Assembly (NCBI GenBank): GCA_964471755.1
Contig: CAYYJM010000007.1
Coordinates: forward strand, 1 to 56,746
Source of the DNA: CAYYJM01 sp964471755
Lineage (GTDB): Bacteria > Planctomycetota > Planctomycetia > Gemmatales > Gemmataceae
Direction: 5' to 3'
Length of the DNA stretch: 56,746 nt
The notes beneath the pieces are model-generated. The model saw only the letters and a list, made by a program, of their open reading frames with translations. It was not told the origin of the DNA and did no database searches. Shown piece after piece: positions 25,106 through 34,297 of this stretch (position 1 is its first letter; each line of letters starts with the position of its first letter). The translations under genes were made by a program, and so were the position numbers.

Positions 25106-27971
25106 GCAGCACCCGTGCCAGCGCCGCCAGGCCGTGCCGTTCCACGAATGGCAGCACGGTGGCGATCTCCTCTCGACGCGGTGATCGCTGCACCAGCCGC
25201 TGATACAGGGCCGTCACTCGTTCCGTCGGCGTTCCGTCCTTGCCGATTGTCCGCTCCATCTGCTCGGCCGTGTAGAAGACGAATGCGTTGTTCAACTGGG
25301 CCAGCGCCTGCAACGGCGTCGTCGTCCGGGCTCGTCGTGGCGTCGCCGTCGAGGGGTCGGGACAGTCGAACGTCTCCAGCCACGGTGTCCGACCGCCGCG
25401 CGGGCTGAAACGATAAACCGTCCGTCGATGGAACGCCGGGCCGACCTGCTCGATCGGGTCGTAGAACTGCGTCCCCTTGAAGAAGTAGCTCTTCACGTCC
25501 AGGTAGCCGGGGCCGCCCATCGTCCGGTCGAGCAGACCTGCCGAGGCCAGCATCGCGTCGCGGATCGACTCCGCGTCCAGGCGATGCAGGGCTGGGACCG
25601 CCCACGGGAGCGGACGTTCCGCAGTCGCCGCCTGGCGGTACGTCCGACTCGTGACGATCAGCCGGTGCAGCGGCTTGAGGCGGTAGCCCGAATCGATGAA
25701 CTTCCGGGCCAGCCAGTCGAGCAGGGCCGGGTCGGTCGGTTGACCGCCGTGGAAGCCGAGATCGCTCGCCGTCTCGATCAGGCCGAAGCCGAGGTGGTAC
25801 TGCCAGAGCCGATTGACGAGGACGCGCGGAAAGAGCGGATTGGTCGGATCGGTCAGCCACTTCGCGAACCAGGCCCGACGTTCGCCCTCGCTGGCCTGCG
25901 CCGACAGCACCTGCGTGAAACCCGGCACTCGAACCGCCGACGGAGCGGCTGGAGCGACGAGATCCCCCGGTGTGGACACATCGCCGCGAAGCAGGACGTG
26001 CGTCGAATCGAGAGGCCGGGCGACGGCCGTGTAGACCTTGCCTGCCGGCCGACGGGAGAGAGCCGTTCGTTCGCGTTCGGCCTCGGCACGCTGCTTCAAC
26101 AAGCCCGACCGGGCAGCGCGCGACTGGGGCGACAACGCCGCGAGCAATTCCGCCTCGCTGACGAAATCGCTTGCCCGCCCGGCCGATGCCGCGACCTCCG
26201 CCGCTGACAGTGCCCGGTCATACAACCGGGCCCGCTGGATCACGCCGCGAAGGTGCTTGTTCCCGCCCGCCGGCAAATGTCGTAGGCCGAGAACGACCTG
26301 GGCTTCGCCCTTCTCGAACGCGATCGGAACGCCGCTCCGGTACGCCTGCCCGTAGGCCTCACCATTGCGGTAGAGCGTGATCGTACCGTCGCTGGCGTAG
26401 GTGATCGCGACGTGGACGAACGCACGCTGCGCGTCCTTCTCCACGACGCCCCGAGCGTCGCGCGTGCGGCGGAAGAAATCACTGCCGGCCATCCAGCGAC
26501 CCGGTTCGCGCTCGGCGAAGACGATGCTGTCGAAGATCCGCCCATCGAGCGTCTGGACCGTCAGGACACCGCCGCTGCTCTGATCGAGCGTGGTCAGTTT
26601 CACCCAGGCCTCAAGCGTCTTCTCCCTCAGTTCGACCGCGAGTGACGCCGAGGTGGCATATCCCTGGCCGTCGAGGTGCAGGCCCTGCTCGTCGCGTCGG
26701 GCCGGTCGGGTGAGCGTGAGGTGCAATCCNNNNNNNNNNTCCCACTCGGCGAGTGGTTCGGGGCTCGGAGCCGGCTTCTGCTCCTTCTGTCGTCGTGCCA
26801 GCGCCGCCGTGCGGGCCGGGGCCTCCAGGCGAGCGAGGTCCGTGCGGATCTGCTGCTCGCGTCGTGTCAGCTCCGCCAGGCGAGCCCCCGGCGACAGCCG
26901 GGGGAGCGGCTTCTCCCCTGGATCGACGCCGCCGAAGATCGCCGCCAGGGCGTAGTAGTCGCGGGCCGTGACCGGATCGAACTTGTGATCGTGACAGCGG
27001 GCGCAGTTGATGGTCAGGCCGAGAAAGGTCTGGCCGATCGAGCCGAGCAGGTCTTCCAGTTCGTCCTGCTGCATCGTCTTGCGCATCCGCTCGGCCGATG
27101 GCACCACGGTGTCATGCGCGCCAGCGACCAGGTAGCCGGTCGCTCGCAGGCCGTCGGGATCGCCGGGGCGAAGCACGTCGCCGGCGAGTTGCATCCGGGC
27201 GAACTCGTCGTAGGGCAGATCGCGATTGAAGGCGTCGATGACCCAGTCGCGGTAGGGCCAGGCCGTCGTGCGCGGCAGGTCGCGCTCGAAGCCATTGCTC
27301 TCGCCATAGCGGACCAGATCGAGCCAGTGGCGGGCCCAGCGTTCGCCGTGGGCCGACGACGCGAGCAGGCGATCGACCTGCCGTTCGTACGCATCCGGCC
27401 GGGTGTCGGCGACAAACGCCTCGACCTCGGCGAAGGTCGGCGGCAGACCCGTCAGGTCGAACGACAGCCGACGCAGGAGCGTTCGCCGATCCGCTTCCGG
27501 AGCGATGCGTTTGCCGATCTTCTCCAGGCGGGATTGAACGAAGCCGTCGATCGTGTTGTGGTCCTTCGGCGCGGCGAGCGGTCGGAGCGACCACCAGTTC
27601 TTGCCGGCCCGGTGCGTCGTCGTGATGGCCAGCGGGTCGATCGGATCGGTGCCCCATTTGGCTCCCTGTTCGATCCAGGCTTTCAGGGTCGCCCGGGCGG
27701 AGGCGGGCAGTTTCTTCTTCGGCGGCATCTTCTCCAGGTCGATGACTCGCCAGAACAGACTCTGGGCCAGGTTGCCGGCCGTGATGGTGCCGCCGGCTGT
27801 TTCGGCACGCGTCAGATCGAGGCTGCCGCGTGGCTTCTTGCCGGAGTGGCAGTCGGTACACCAGTTGACGAGAATTGGGGCCACGTCGCGATCGAACTGG
27901 ACCGGCTCGCTCCGCACGGGGAGCCCACCCGCCAGGAGGATCATTACGGAGAGGGTGAGCCGAATGCGCAT
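25074..27971 (-). CDS. DUF1549/LamG/DUF1553 planctomycete cytochrome-like protein, with assembly gap
   Basis: About 965 residues as written. Signal peptide (1-21), then a cytochrome-c-like WCTDCHSGKKPRGSL (C38, C41, H42) and MPPKKKLP; DUF1549 follows (LRRLSFDLTGLPPTFAEVEAF, about 150-170), with CARCHDHKFDP. A LamG/concanavalin-like domain lies in the middle (TLEAWVKL, GTITLYRNGEAYG), then DUF1553 (NRLWQYHLGFGLIETASDLG) and the end motif LLNSNEFLHV. Ten N at 26730-26739 fall between EPLAEW and GLHLTL, near the start of the LamG domain. The frame is the same on both sides for a 10-base gap. The 3' end overlaps the reductase gene by 32 bases. It may be co-transcribed with the PhnD-PQQ gene upstream. 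Confidence 0.9.
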   Translation of the reverse strand: MRIRLTLSVMILLAGGLPVRSEPVQFDRDVAPILVNWCTDCHSGKKPRGSLDLTRAETAGGTITAGNLAQSLFWRVIDLEKMPPKKKLPASARATLKAWIEQGAKWGTDPIDPLAITTTHRAGKNWWSLRPLAAPKDHNTIDGFVQSRLEKIGKRIAPEADRRTLLRRLSFDLTGLPPTFAEVEAFVADTRPDAYERQVDRLLASSAHGERWARHWLDLVRYGESNGFERDLPRTTAWPYRDWVIDAFNRDLPYDEFARMQLAGDVLRPGDPDGLRATGYLVAGAHDTVVPSAERMRKTMQQDELEDLLGSIGQTFLGLTINCARCHDHKFDPVTARDYYALAAIFGGVDPGEKPLPRLSPGARLAELTRREQQIRTDLARLEAPARTAALARRQKEQKPAPSPEPLAEWXXXXGLHLTLTRPARRDEQGLHLDGQGYATSASLAVELREKTLEAWVKLTTLDQSSGGVLTVQTLDGRIFDSIVFAEREPGRWMAGSDFFRRTRDARGVVEKDAQRAFVHVAITYASDGTITLYRNGEAYGQAYRSGVPIAFEKGEAQVVLGLRHLPAGGNKHLRGVIQRARLYDRALSAAEVAASAGRASDFVSEAELLAALSPQSRAARSGLLKQRAEAERERTALSRRPAGKVYTAVARPLDSTHVLLRGDVSTPGDLVAPAAPSAVRVPGFTQVLSAQASEGERRAWFAKWLTDPTNPLFPRVLVNRLWQYHLGFGLIETASDLGFHGGQPTDPALLDWLARKFIDSGYRLKPLHRLIVTSRTYRQAATAERPLPWAVPALHRLDAESIRDAMLASAGLLDRTMGGPGYLDVKSYFFKGTQFYDPIEQVGPAFHRRTVYRFSPRGGRTPWLETFDCPDPSTATPRRARTTTPLQALAQLNNAFVFYTAEQMERTIGKDGTPTERVTALYQRLVQRSPRREEIATVLPFVERHGLAALARVLLNSNEFLHVE
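26730..26739. other. assembly gap (10 N)
   Basis: Ten undetermined bases inside the DUF1549/LamG/DUF1553 gene. Relatives as I remember them have roughly ten more residues between the Trp and the GLHL segment, so the real gap may be longer than ten bases. Confidence 0.95.
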
Positions 27972-28045
27972 GCGGAGTCTCCACGGCGGTTCGAGTCGGA
28001 AGGAGGCTGATTATCGCACGGTCGTCCGGCCCTGTCCACGCTCCA

Positions 28046-30087
28046 TCACTCCAGATCGACCGCATACAGGGCGGTGCTGCCGCGCAGGTAGAGCCGCTTG
28101 CCGACCAGGGCCGGATGCGCCAGGCCGCCCTGCTCGTCCTTGAGGATCGGCAGCCGGCCGAGTTCCTGGTACTTCGCCGCCTTCGCGTCCACGAGGATCA
28201 GCTCGCCCGCCACCGTCGTGATCAGGAGGCGATCCGCGCTGGCGACCAGGCTGCAATACCTGGCATATGGCTCGGCGTCCGACTCCCAGATGGTCTTGAG
28301 ACCGGCCTTGACGTCGAGACAGAACAGGGCGTTCCAGACGCCGAAGACCCGGTCGCCGACGACGACCGGCGTGTGCGAGTCCGGGGCGAGCGGTCGGAAC
28401 GTCGCCACCGGCTTCGCGATGATCTTGCCCGCGCCGTCGAAGGCGAACAGGGCCGTGCCCAGGTTCTCGTGGCAGATGAGGAGCCGCTCACCGACGGCCA
28501 CCGGCGTCGGCACGTTGAACGGGCTCGTTCGAGGCAGTTTCAGGGTCCAGAGACGCTGGCCGGTCGCCACGTCCCAGCCGCCGAGCGTTTCGTCGTCGAA
28601 ACCGACGATCTGCACCTTGCCGCCGAACTTGCCGGCGAGCATCGAGCCGAACGACGGCGGCGTCCCTGGTGTCTTCCACAGCACCTTGCCCGTCGCCGGA
28701 TCGACGGCGACGAGCGACGCTTTCGGTCCGCCGGGGTTGAGGATCAGCTTGCCGTCCACGATCAGCGGCGAGGCGCAGAAGCCCCACTTGAGCTGGGCCT
28801 CGACGCCGAACGCCTCGCGGAGGTTGAGTTCCCACCTCGTCTTGCCGGTCGCCAGCTCGGCAGCCTGGACGTGGCCAAACGCCCCGGCCAGGATGACGAG
28901 ATCCTTGTGGATCAGCGGCGTGGCTCGGGGCGACGGGCCGTAGTCGAGGTCCCCCTCGGCGGGGTACATGACCGTCCAGAGTTGTTCGCCGGTGTGGGCC
29001 TTGAGACAGCGGAAGCAGTCGAACTTGTCGAGGAGTTCGCGATCGGAGACGATCACGACCTCGCGGTTGGCGGCGACCCCGCCGAGGCCCCTGGCCGTCA
29101 GCGGTGCTTCCCAGGCGACCTTCGCCCGGCCGGGGAGCTTCGCCGGAAGCCAGGCGACCCGGCCGTCGCGGTTCGCGCCGCGCCAGCCGGGCCAGTCCGG
29201 GTTGCCTGCCTCAGGGGCGGCTACTTTTTTTTTGCCTCGCCGGCGTTGTTCCCGCTCGGCACGGCGACGAAGCCGGTCTTCGTCTCCAGAACCTTGCACA
29301 GGGTCGGGTCGGTGCCGACACTCAGCAGTGCCTTCTGGACCGGACCGCGCAGCTCGGCCGGGGCGGCGTCCGTGGCGAAGGCGACGATGAACGGCACCGG
29401 CTCCGTCTCGCCGACGACGCGCAGTTCGCCCTTCTTGATCGTGCCGCAGCCCTCCAGCAGCGGCTGGGCGTAGCTCGACACGACGCCAGCGACCTTCTGG
29501 CCCTGCTTCGCCCGATCGATCACCGTCGTCGCGGCCACGGTGCAGGACAGGCACGTTTCCTTCTTCTGGGGCACCTCGATCATGAGGCCCTTGAGCAGGT
29601 TCAGGGCGGCGAGGTATTTCTCGTCCGCCTCGGCCGGGCCGAAGTAGATCTGGTAGCCGGCCAGGTCGCCCGCTGTCAGGGCCGGGTCCTTGTCCACGAC
29701 GACGAGCAGGCCGGTCTGCGTCGTCTTGCCGTCCTTCCCGGTTAGCGACGCGATTGGCGTCGGCTTCAGCCCGGCCGCGGTCGCCTCGTGGCGGACGACC
29801 GATTCCTTGCCGATGATGAACGCCGGCTTCGCCTGGGTCTGCTTCTTCAGCCCGGCGACCGACTCGGCGTAGTAGACCTTCACCGGGCGGCCGATCACCT
29901 TGGCGACGTGGACGCCGAGCTTGTCGTAGTCGCGCTGGGCGTAGCCGGCCACGCAGGGGCACGACAGGGGAGCCGACAGCGGGTCCATGACCAGGATGAC
30001 GACCGGTTCGCTCTCCGCGGCGGGGACCGTCGCCGGGATCATCGCGAACAGAGCGAGCAGAGCCAGCAGGGGCAGGTATCGCAGCAT
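28046..30087 (-). CDS. PhnD-like domain plus PQQ-type beta-propeller, split by a nine-A run
   Basis: The zero frame from ATG 30087 gives 288 residues: signal peptide, then a PhnD-like periplasmic substrate-binding domain with CPC (C43, C45), CLSC (C179, C182), C214 and C264. It ends in KKK and TAG at 29221. The next frame, reached by a -1 shift or one extra A at the A9 run (29225-29233), continues for about 392 residues as a PQQ/BamB-type propeller beginning DWPGWRGANRDG and containing repeated TGKxxW blades. The propeller has no start codon or signal of its own near its beginning; its first in-frame Met is well inside the domain. So the two parts most likely form one exported protein of about 680 residues. 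The cause may be an assembly error, a recent mutation, or slippage. The PhnD-like ligand is unknown. Confidence 0.72.
29221..29234 (-). other. A9-G slippery run at the end of the PhnD-like frame
   Basis: On the minus strand the frame reads GCA AAA AAA AAG TAG. This contains A AAA AAG, the slippery heptamer type known from dnaX, and a nine-A run prone to polymerase slippage. A -1 shift or one added A places translation in the propeller frame. Confidence 0.6.
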
Positions 30088-30106
30088 GGGAATCTCCAGG
30101 GGAATG

Positions 30107-30145
30107 CCGGCGAGCGGCGCAGCGTGAGCCTGCACCGCTCGCCGG
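30107..30145. repeat. hairpin between NHL and PhnD-like genes
   Basis: Arms 30107-30117 and 30135-30145 (11 bases, perfect). It begins 5 bases after the stop of the NHL gene on the minus strand and ends 19 bases before the next start. No U tract. Confidence 0.6.
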
Positions 30146-30150
30146 GGTCA

Positions 30151-31338
30151 TTACTCTGCCGCTTTCTTCTTCGCCAGCATGATGATGCGCGAACCGGGCT
30201 GGTCGCAGAAGTAGACCCGCTCGCCGGTCGCGTTGGCGGCCACGGCGACGTTCTTGCAGCCGCCGGTCAGCTTGACGAAACCGACGATCGCCACGAAGTC
30301 GCCCTTGGCGGTGAAGCGCTTGACGACGCCCTCCGACTCGGCGGTGAAGATGTCGCCGTTGCTCGCTGCTCGCAGGTTCATGGGATTGCAGCAGCCGCCG
30401 AAGCAGCCCGGCTCCGTCTCCTTGCCGCGCTTGCCCCACGCACCGAGAGCCTTGCCGTCGCGGTCGTAGCGGGCGAAGCGGTGCCTGGTGTTCTCGGCGA
30501 CGAGCAGGTCGGAGCCGGCTACCTGGATGTCCATCTGGCCACAGCAGCCCGACAGGCCGGTCATGACCTGCCTGGCGTTCTCCAGCTTCGGATCGAGCCG
30601 CCAGACGGCGTAGCCGTAGCCGGTCGATTCGCCGCAGACGACGAAGACGTCCTTCTCGGAGATGGCCAGGCCGTTGATGATGCTCAGCCGGCTCATCGTC
30701 TGGGCGATGACGTCCTCGACCTTGCGGTTGGCGTAGAACTGGGCCGTCTGCTCGTAGTTCTTCACGATCGACTCGTAGCTGCGGAGTTGGTTCTTCTCCA
30801 GGGCCGTGCGTTCCTCTTCCTTCTTGTTCTTGATCTTCTCGATGAGGTCCTTGATCCGCTTGAGGTTGTTCGCGAAGGCCGTCTTCTGCTGTTCGAGTTG
30901 CTGCTCGGCCTTCTTGCGCAGGTCGGGATTCTCCAGGGCCGTCTTGATGTGCGGCAACTCCATCTGATCGAGCTGCTTGCCGGTTGCGTCGAAGCGGGCG
31001 AGCTTACCGTCGCCGCCGACGTAGACCTTGCCATCTGGCCCGACGTTGATGGCGTGGGCGTGGAAGTTCACCTTCCAGTTGGTGCCGGCCTTGCCCTCCG
31101 GCGTGAAGACGTGAACCTCGCTCGTCGCATTCTTGAGGGCCGCCCCGAAGGTTCGCGGCAGAGCCACCAGAGCCAGGACGTTGCCCTTGCCGTCGAGGCA
31201 CATCGTCTGCACGCCGGACTTGCCGTCGGCGCTGCGGACCTTGATGTCGCCGACCAGGTCGTGGGACGTGTCCTCGGCCGCCCGCAGTGGGGCGGACAGC
31301 AGGACTCCACAGGCCAGAACCAGACCGAGCGAACGCAT
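30151..31338 (-). CDS. secreted NHL-type propeller with double-cysteine motifs and a coiled-coil insert
   Basis: 395 residues. Signal peptide 1-21. Blade-like repeats occur at about 45-125 and 220-395 (for example INVGPDGKVYVGGDGKLARFD at about 97-117). They are split by a charged, probably coiled-coil, insert at about 133-215. Unusual cysteine pairs are seen in LSGCCGQMD (C265-C266) and GCFGGCCNPMN (C312, C316-C317), plus GGCKN (C361) and C378. Such clusters on propeller loops could bind a metal or form disulfides; this is inference. It is upstream of the PhnD-PQQ gene on the same strand, separated by a 63-base spacer with a hairpin. I do not recognise a characterised relative. Confidence 0.76.
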   Translation of the reverse strand: MRSLGLVLACGVLLSAPLRAAEDTSHDLVGDIKVRSADGKSGVQTMCLDGKGNVLALVALPRTFGAALKNATSEVHVFTPEGKAGTNWKVNFHAHAINVGPDGKVYVGGDGKLARFDATGKQLDQMELPHIKTALENPDLRKKAEQQLEQQKTAFANNLKRIKDLIEKIKNKKEEERTALEKNQLRSYESIVKNYEQTAQFYANRKVEDVIAQTMSRLSIINGLAISEKDVFVVCGESTGYGYAVWRLDPKLENARQVMTGLSGCCGQMDIQVAGSDLLVAENTRHRFARYDRDGKALGAWGKRGKETEPGCFGGCCNPMNLRAASNGDIFTAESEGVVKRFTAKGDFVAIVGFVKLTGGCKNVAVAANATGERVYFCDQPGSRIIMLAKKKAAE

Positions 31339-31437
31339 GGGGGGATCCTCGTCGGACGGGGTTGCGCCGAGAACGATATTCTCTGGACGACGAGGCTACC
31401 CGTAACCAACACCTCCAGGCAAGGGATTTTCTGGTCC

Positions 31438-31490
31438 GAGCCCGCAACGCAAGAATGAATTGCTTCTTCTCTTACTCGCGGTTCGGGCTC
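31438..31490 (-). terminator. 3' hairpin of the GAGCCC type
   Basis: Arms 31438-31450 and 31478-31490 (13 bases, two mismatches) begin 10 bases after the stop of the CehA-like gene on the minus strand. The arms begin GAGCCCG, as in the hairpins at 51492 and 54083. No strong U tract. Confidence 0.5.
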
Positions 31491-31500
31491 CGAGGTTCGC

Positions 31501-34125
31501 TTACTCCTTGCTCTCCTCCTTGATCTTGCGGTACACCTGCCGCGCATGCTCGTAGTCGGCCTCGGCCTGCTTCCGTTCGTCCGCCTTGTACGTCCCCTTC
31601 TTCATCGTCCAGCACTGGTCCACGCCGCGAAGACACCACTCGGCACTGGCCTTGCTCGTCCGGATCGGCTGGCCATCGACCACCACGAAGAACGGGTTCG
31701 TGTGCGCGTGCGGGAAGATCCGCACCGCCACCCACGAACTCCTCGTCAGGTCCGCATCGAACGTCACCTCCTGTTCCTTGCCGTTGGCCTGGATCGCGTG
31801 CGTCGCCACCGGGTAGCCGTTGACCACCAGTTCGACCGGCACCTTCGGCTCGCCAGGAAGACGCGCCACCGCCTGGACCGTCAGTCTGACCTTGCCCGCC
31901 CTGTCGAGCTGGATCTCGCTGCCAGCGACGCCCAGGTCATACTTCTTCGTGCCGGCCGTCGCCGTGAAGTCCATCAGGTGGGCCGTGCCGTCGCTGACGT
32001 AGCTGCGGCCAGCGGCGATGCCCTTGACCCACTTGTCCCAGGTGTTCGGACCATCGACCTTGACGTAGACGCGACCGACGCCGACACGCTCGCCATAGAT
32101 ACACGGGAAGTCGCTCTCGCCGCTCGCCTTGACGCGGAAACCACAGTTCAGCGTGTGATACCACATGTTCAGCTCGGTCTTGCGATCGGTGTCCATCGTC
32201 GAGATGAAATCGACGGCCGGCAGCAGTTTGCCGTCGGGACCGGGCACGTTGTGCGTCGCCTGGACGACGTACTCGTTGGCCCCGATACCGTCATAGGCCG
32301 GCAGGTTGAAATTCGGCAGACCGTTGGGACCGTCCTTGCCCTCGACCCGGCCAACGTGGCGAAGCAGACCCGTCGCCGAGTGCGCGGGCCCCGTCACCGC
32401 ACCCTGCTTCTTGGCCCAGCGCAGCGTGTTCATGCCCAGCGTCGGCCAGTGGTCCTTCGACAGACCGCCAGCCGGGATCTGCTCCTTCAGGTCGAGCAGG
32501 CACAGGTGCCCCGACCGCTGTGAGCCGAAACCGGACACCTCGACATCGTAGCGCAGCAGATACGGTGGCAGAGACACGTCATCCGGCTTGCCGTTTAAGA
32601 AGCGTTTCTGGTAGTCGAAGCACGGCCCCCAGGTCAGGCAGCAGCCGACCTTGAGATCCTCGCCGAGGATGTGCCGCATCATGTCGCGCGGCTCGACGCC
32701 CTCGGTCGGATTCTCGTAGTGCTGGCAGCCGGCCGCGTGGATGTGGTGATCGCCCGAGTACCAGCCGCGCTTCGCCGGATCGCACCAACGCTTCACCTGA
32801 TACACGACGGTCACCGGTTCCTTGCCGACGGTGAGTGTCTTCGTCTCCGGCACCGACTCCGGGCCATGCGCGCAGCGGATGGTGTACTTGCCGGCCGGCA
32901 GACGAACCGTCTCGCCCGTCTTGCGATAGACCTGCGCCTGGAAGAAGAAGTCCGGGGCCAGCCGCTTCGACTGGGCCGGATAGACACGACCGGCCTCGTC
33001 GCGAATCAGAAAGCTCCCCATCGCCTCGGAGCCGTCCGCTTCCAGGACGCGGAACGACACCGGCACGCACGGCTTCGCGTCGATGGTGATCGGCGCACTG
33101 GCCCGGGCAGTGTTCGGCTCGTCGTGTGCCAGCAGTATCCAGTCGAATGTGACGTTCCCCGGCCGGATCGCTGGATCGAGGCGCAAGCCGGTGATCCCGT
33201 CGGCGGCCTTGAAGTGGACTGTGTATTCCGTCCCCTGTCCTGGCTCCAGGCGGAAGCTGACGGCCTGCCGGGCCGGCCAGGACTTCTGGCCCTTCGTTCG
33301 CCAGAAGACCTGGCCGGTGCCCGGCATGTCGAAGTTCGCCCAGAAGCGCAGGACGTAGCTGCCCGCCGGAGCCTCGATGTCGGTCGCGATCTGCGGATCG
33401 CGTCCGGTGCAGCGGACGAGCAGGCGGTTCCTGTCGGCACTGACGTCGGCCTCGTTCATCGCCTTCCAGCCGGCGGTGTCCTTGTCGAAGCGCCAGTCGC
33501 GCACGGTCGTCGGCCGATCGGCCTTCGCCCCTTCCAGGTGGAAATTGAGCGTCGCGGTCTTCTCGCCCGTGTCCCGGCTGTAGAGTTGCAGCGCCGTGTA
33601 CTCCAGGTCCAGGCCGCTCAGCGTCGGCAGCAGAGGTTGACCGTACCACGAGGCCAGCCCCAGCCAGCGTGTCGCCACCTCGCTCTTTGGTCCACCCGGC
33701 ACCGGCCGGGCGTTCGGGCTATCGACCCGGAGCGTCCCGGTCGAGCCGGCGTGGTTCAGCACCTTGATCAGGGCCAGCCGCCAGCCCTGCTCGATCAGTT
33801 CTGGCTTCGACGACGAGGAGACCGCGGTGAGTTTGCCATCCTTGCCGATCGACACGGCGGCCACGCAGAGAGGATCGAGGATCTTCTGCACGGTCGCGGC
33901 CACCTTCTGATCGCCGTCGCCGACCTTGAGTTCGGCGAGGGTCTTCTTCGCCTCGTCCGACAGCGGTTGACCGAGGAAGTCGAGGGCCTGGGCCACGCGC
34001 CGGGCCTGGGCCAGCAGCGGCTGGGCCTCGATCTTCGGTGCCACCGGCCAGGCCGGCCTGGCCTGAGCGGCCGCCGGTAGCGTCAGCGCCAGCAGCAGGC
34101 CCCACGTCATCGCTGTCCGTCTCAT
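31501..34125 (-). CDS. CehA/McbA family metallohydrolase (PHP fold), secreted
   Basis: 874 residues. The start ATG 34125 has AGGAG 8 bases upstream and begins a signal peptide (to about residue 22). Residues 75-140 form a small N-terminal domain also found alone in the gene at 35387-35944. Residues 205-335 look like a jelly-roll. The PHP-type active-site motif GDHHIH is at 458-463, in the context WYSGDHHIHAAGC. The rest of the catalytic region follows, then a C-terminal Ig-like part with HAHTNPFFVVVDG. CehA/McbA enzymes cleave carbamates or similar bonds, but planctomycete members are uncharacterised. Several further His and Cys residues (GCCLTWGPC) lie near the active site. The gene stands alone on its strand segment. 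Confidence 0.84.
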   Translation of the reverse strand: MRRTAMTWGLLLALTLPAAAQARPAWPVAPKIEAQPLLAQARRVAQALDFLGQPLSDEAKKTLAELKVGDGDQKVAATVQKILDPLCVAAVSIGKDGKLTAVSSSSKPELIEQGWRLALIKVLNHAGSTGTLRVDSPNARPVPGGPKSEVATRWLGLASWYGQPLLPTLSGLDLEYTALQLYSRDTGEKTATLNFHLEGAKADRPTTVRDWRFDKDTAGWKAMNEADVSADRNRLLVRCTGRDPQIATDIEAPAGSYVLRFWANFDMPGTGQVFWRTKGQKSWPARQAVSFRLEPGQGTEYTVHFKAADGITGLRLDPAIRPGNVTFDWILLAHDEPNTARASAPITIDAKPCVPVSFRVLEADGSEAMGSFLIRDEAGRVYPAQSKRLAPDFFFQAQVYRKTGETVRLPAGKYTIRCAHGPESVPETKTLTVGKEPVTVVYQVKRWCDPAKRGWYSGDHHIHAAGCQHYENPTEGVEPRDMMRHILGEDLKVGCCLTWGPCFDYQKRFLNGKPDDVSLPPYLLRYDVEVSGFGSQRSGHLCLLDLKEQIPAGGLSKDHWPTLGMNTLRWAKKQGAVTGPAHSATGLLRHVGRVEGKDGPNGLPNFNLPAYDGIGANEYVVQATHNVPGPDGKLLPAVDFISTMDTDRKTELNMWYHTLNCGFRVKASGESDFPCIYGERVGVGRVYVKVDGPNTWDKWVKGIAAGRSYVSDGTAHLMDFTATAGTKKYDLGVAGSEIQLDRAGKVRLTVQAVARLPGEPKVPVELVVNGYPVATHAIQANGKEQEVTFDADLTRSSWVAVRIFPHAHTNPFFVVVDGQPIRTSKASAEWCLRGVDQCWTMKKGTYKADERKQAEADYEHARQVYRKIKEESKE

Positions 34126-34250
34126 GGCTTGCTCTCCTACCCGAGGGGGTGAACTTCGATGGAGTCTAACTGGCGACGGCCCGATCGCAAGAAGGAAGCG
34201 GTCATCTGGATGGTTTCTCACGACCCCTCGCCGCCCTCGGCCCGGCCCGC

Positions 34251-34256
34251 GATAAT
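34251..34256 (+). promoter_or_regulatory. possible -10 box of the TIGR02996 gene
   Basis: GATAAT lies 41 bases upstream of the ATG at 34298, in an otherwise GC-rich divergent spacer. No convincing -35 hexamer was found. Confidence 0.25.
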
Positions 34257-34297
34257 GTCACCCTCACAACGAGAAGGCCGAGCCAGAGGGGGATGTC

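Noticed and set aside
28046..30439. One continuous 797-codon minus-strand frame as a single protein
   Set aside because: Its first half is the wrong frame of the PhnD-like gene and of the NHL gene end; only the propeller part after the A9 run is real.
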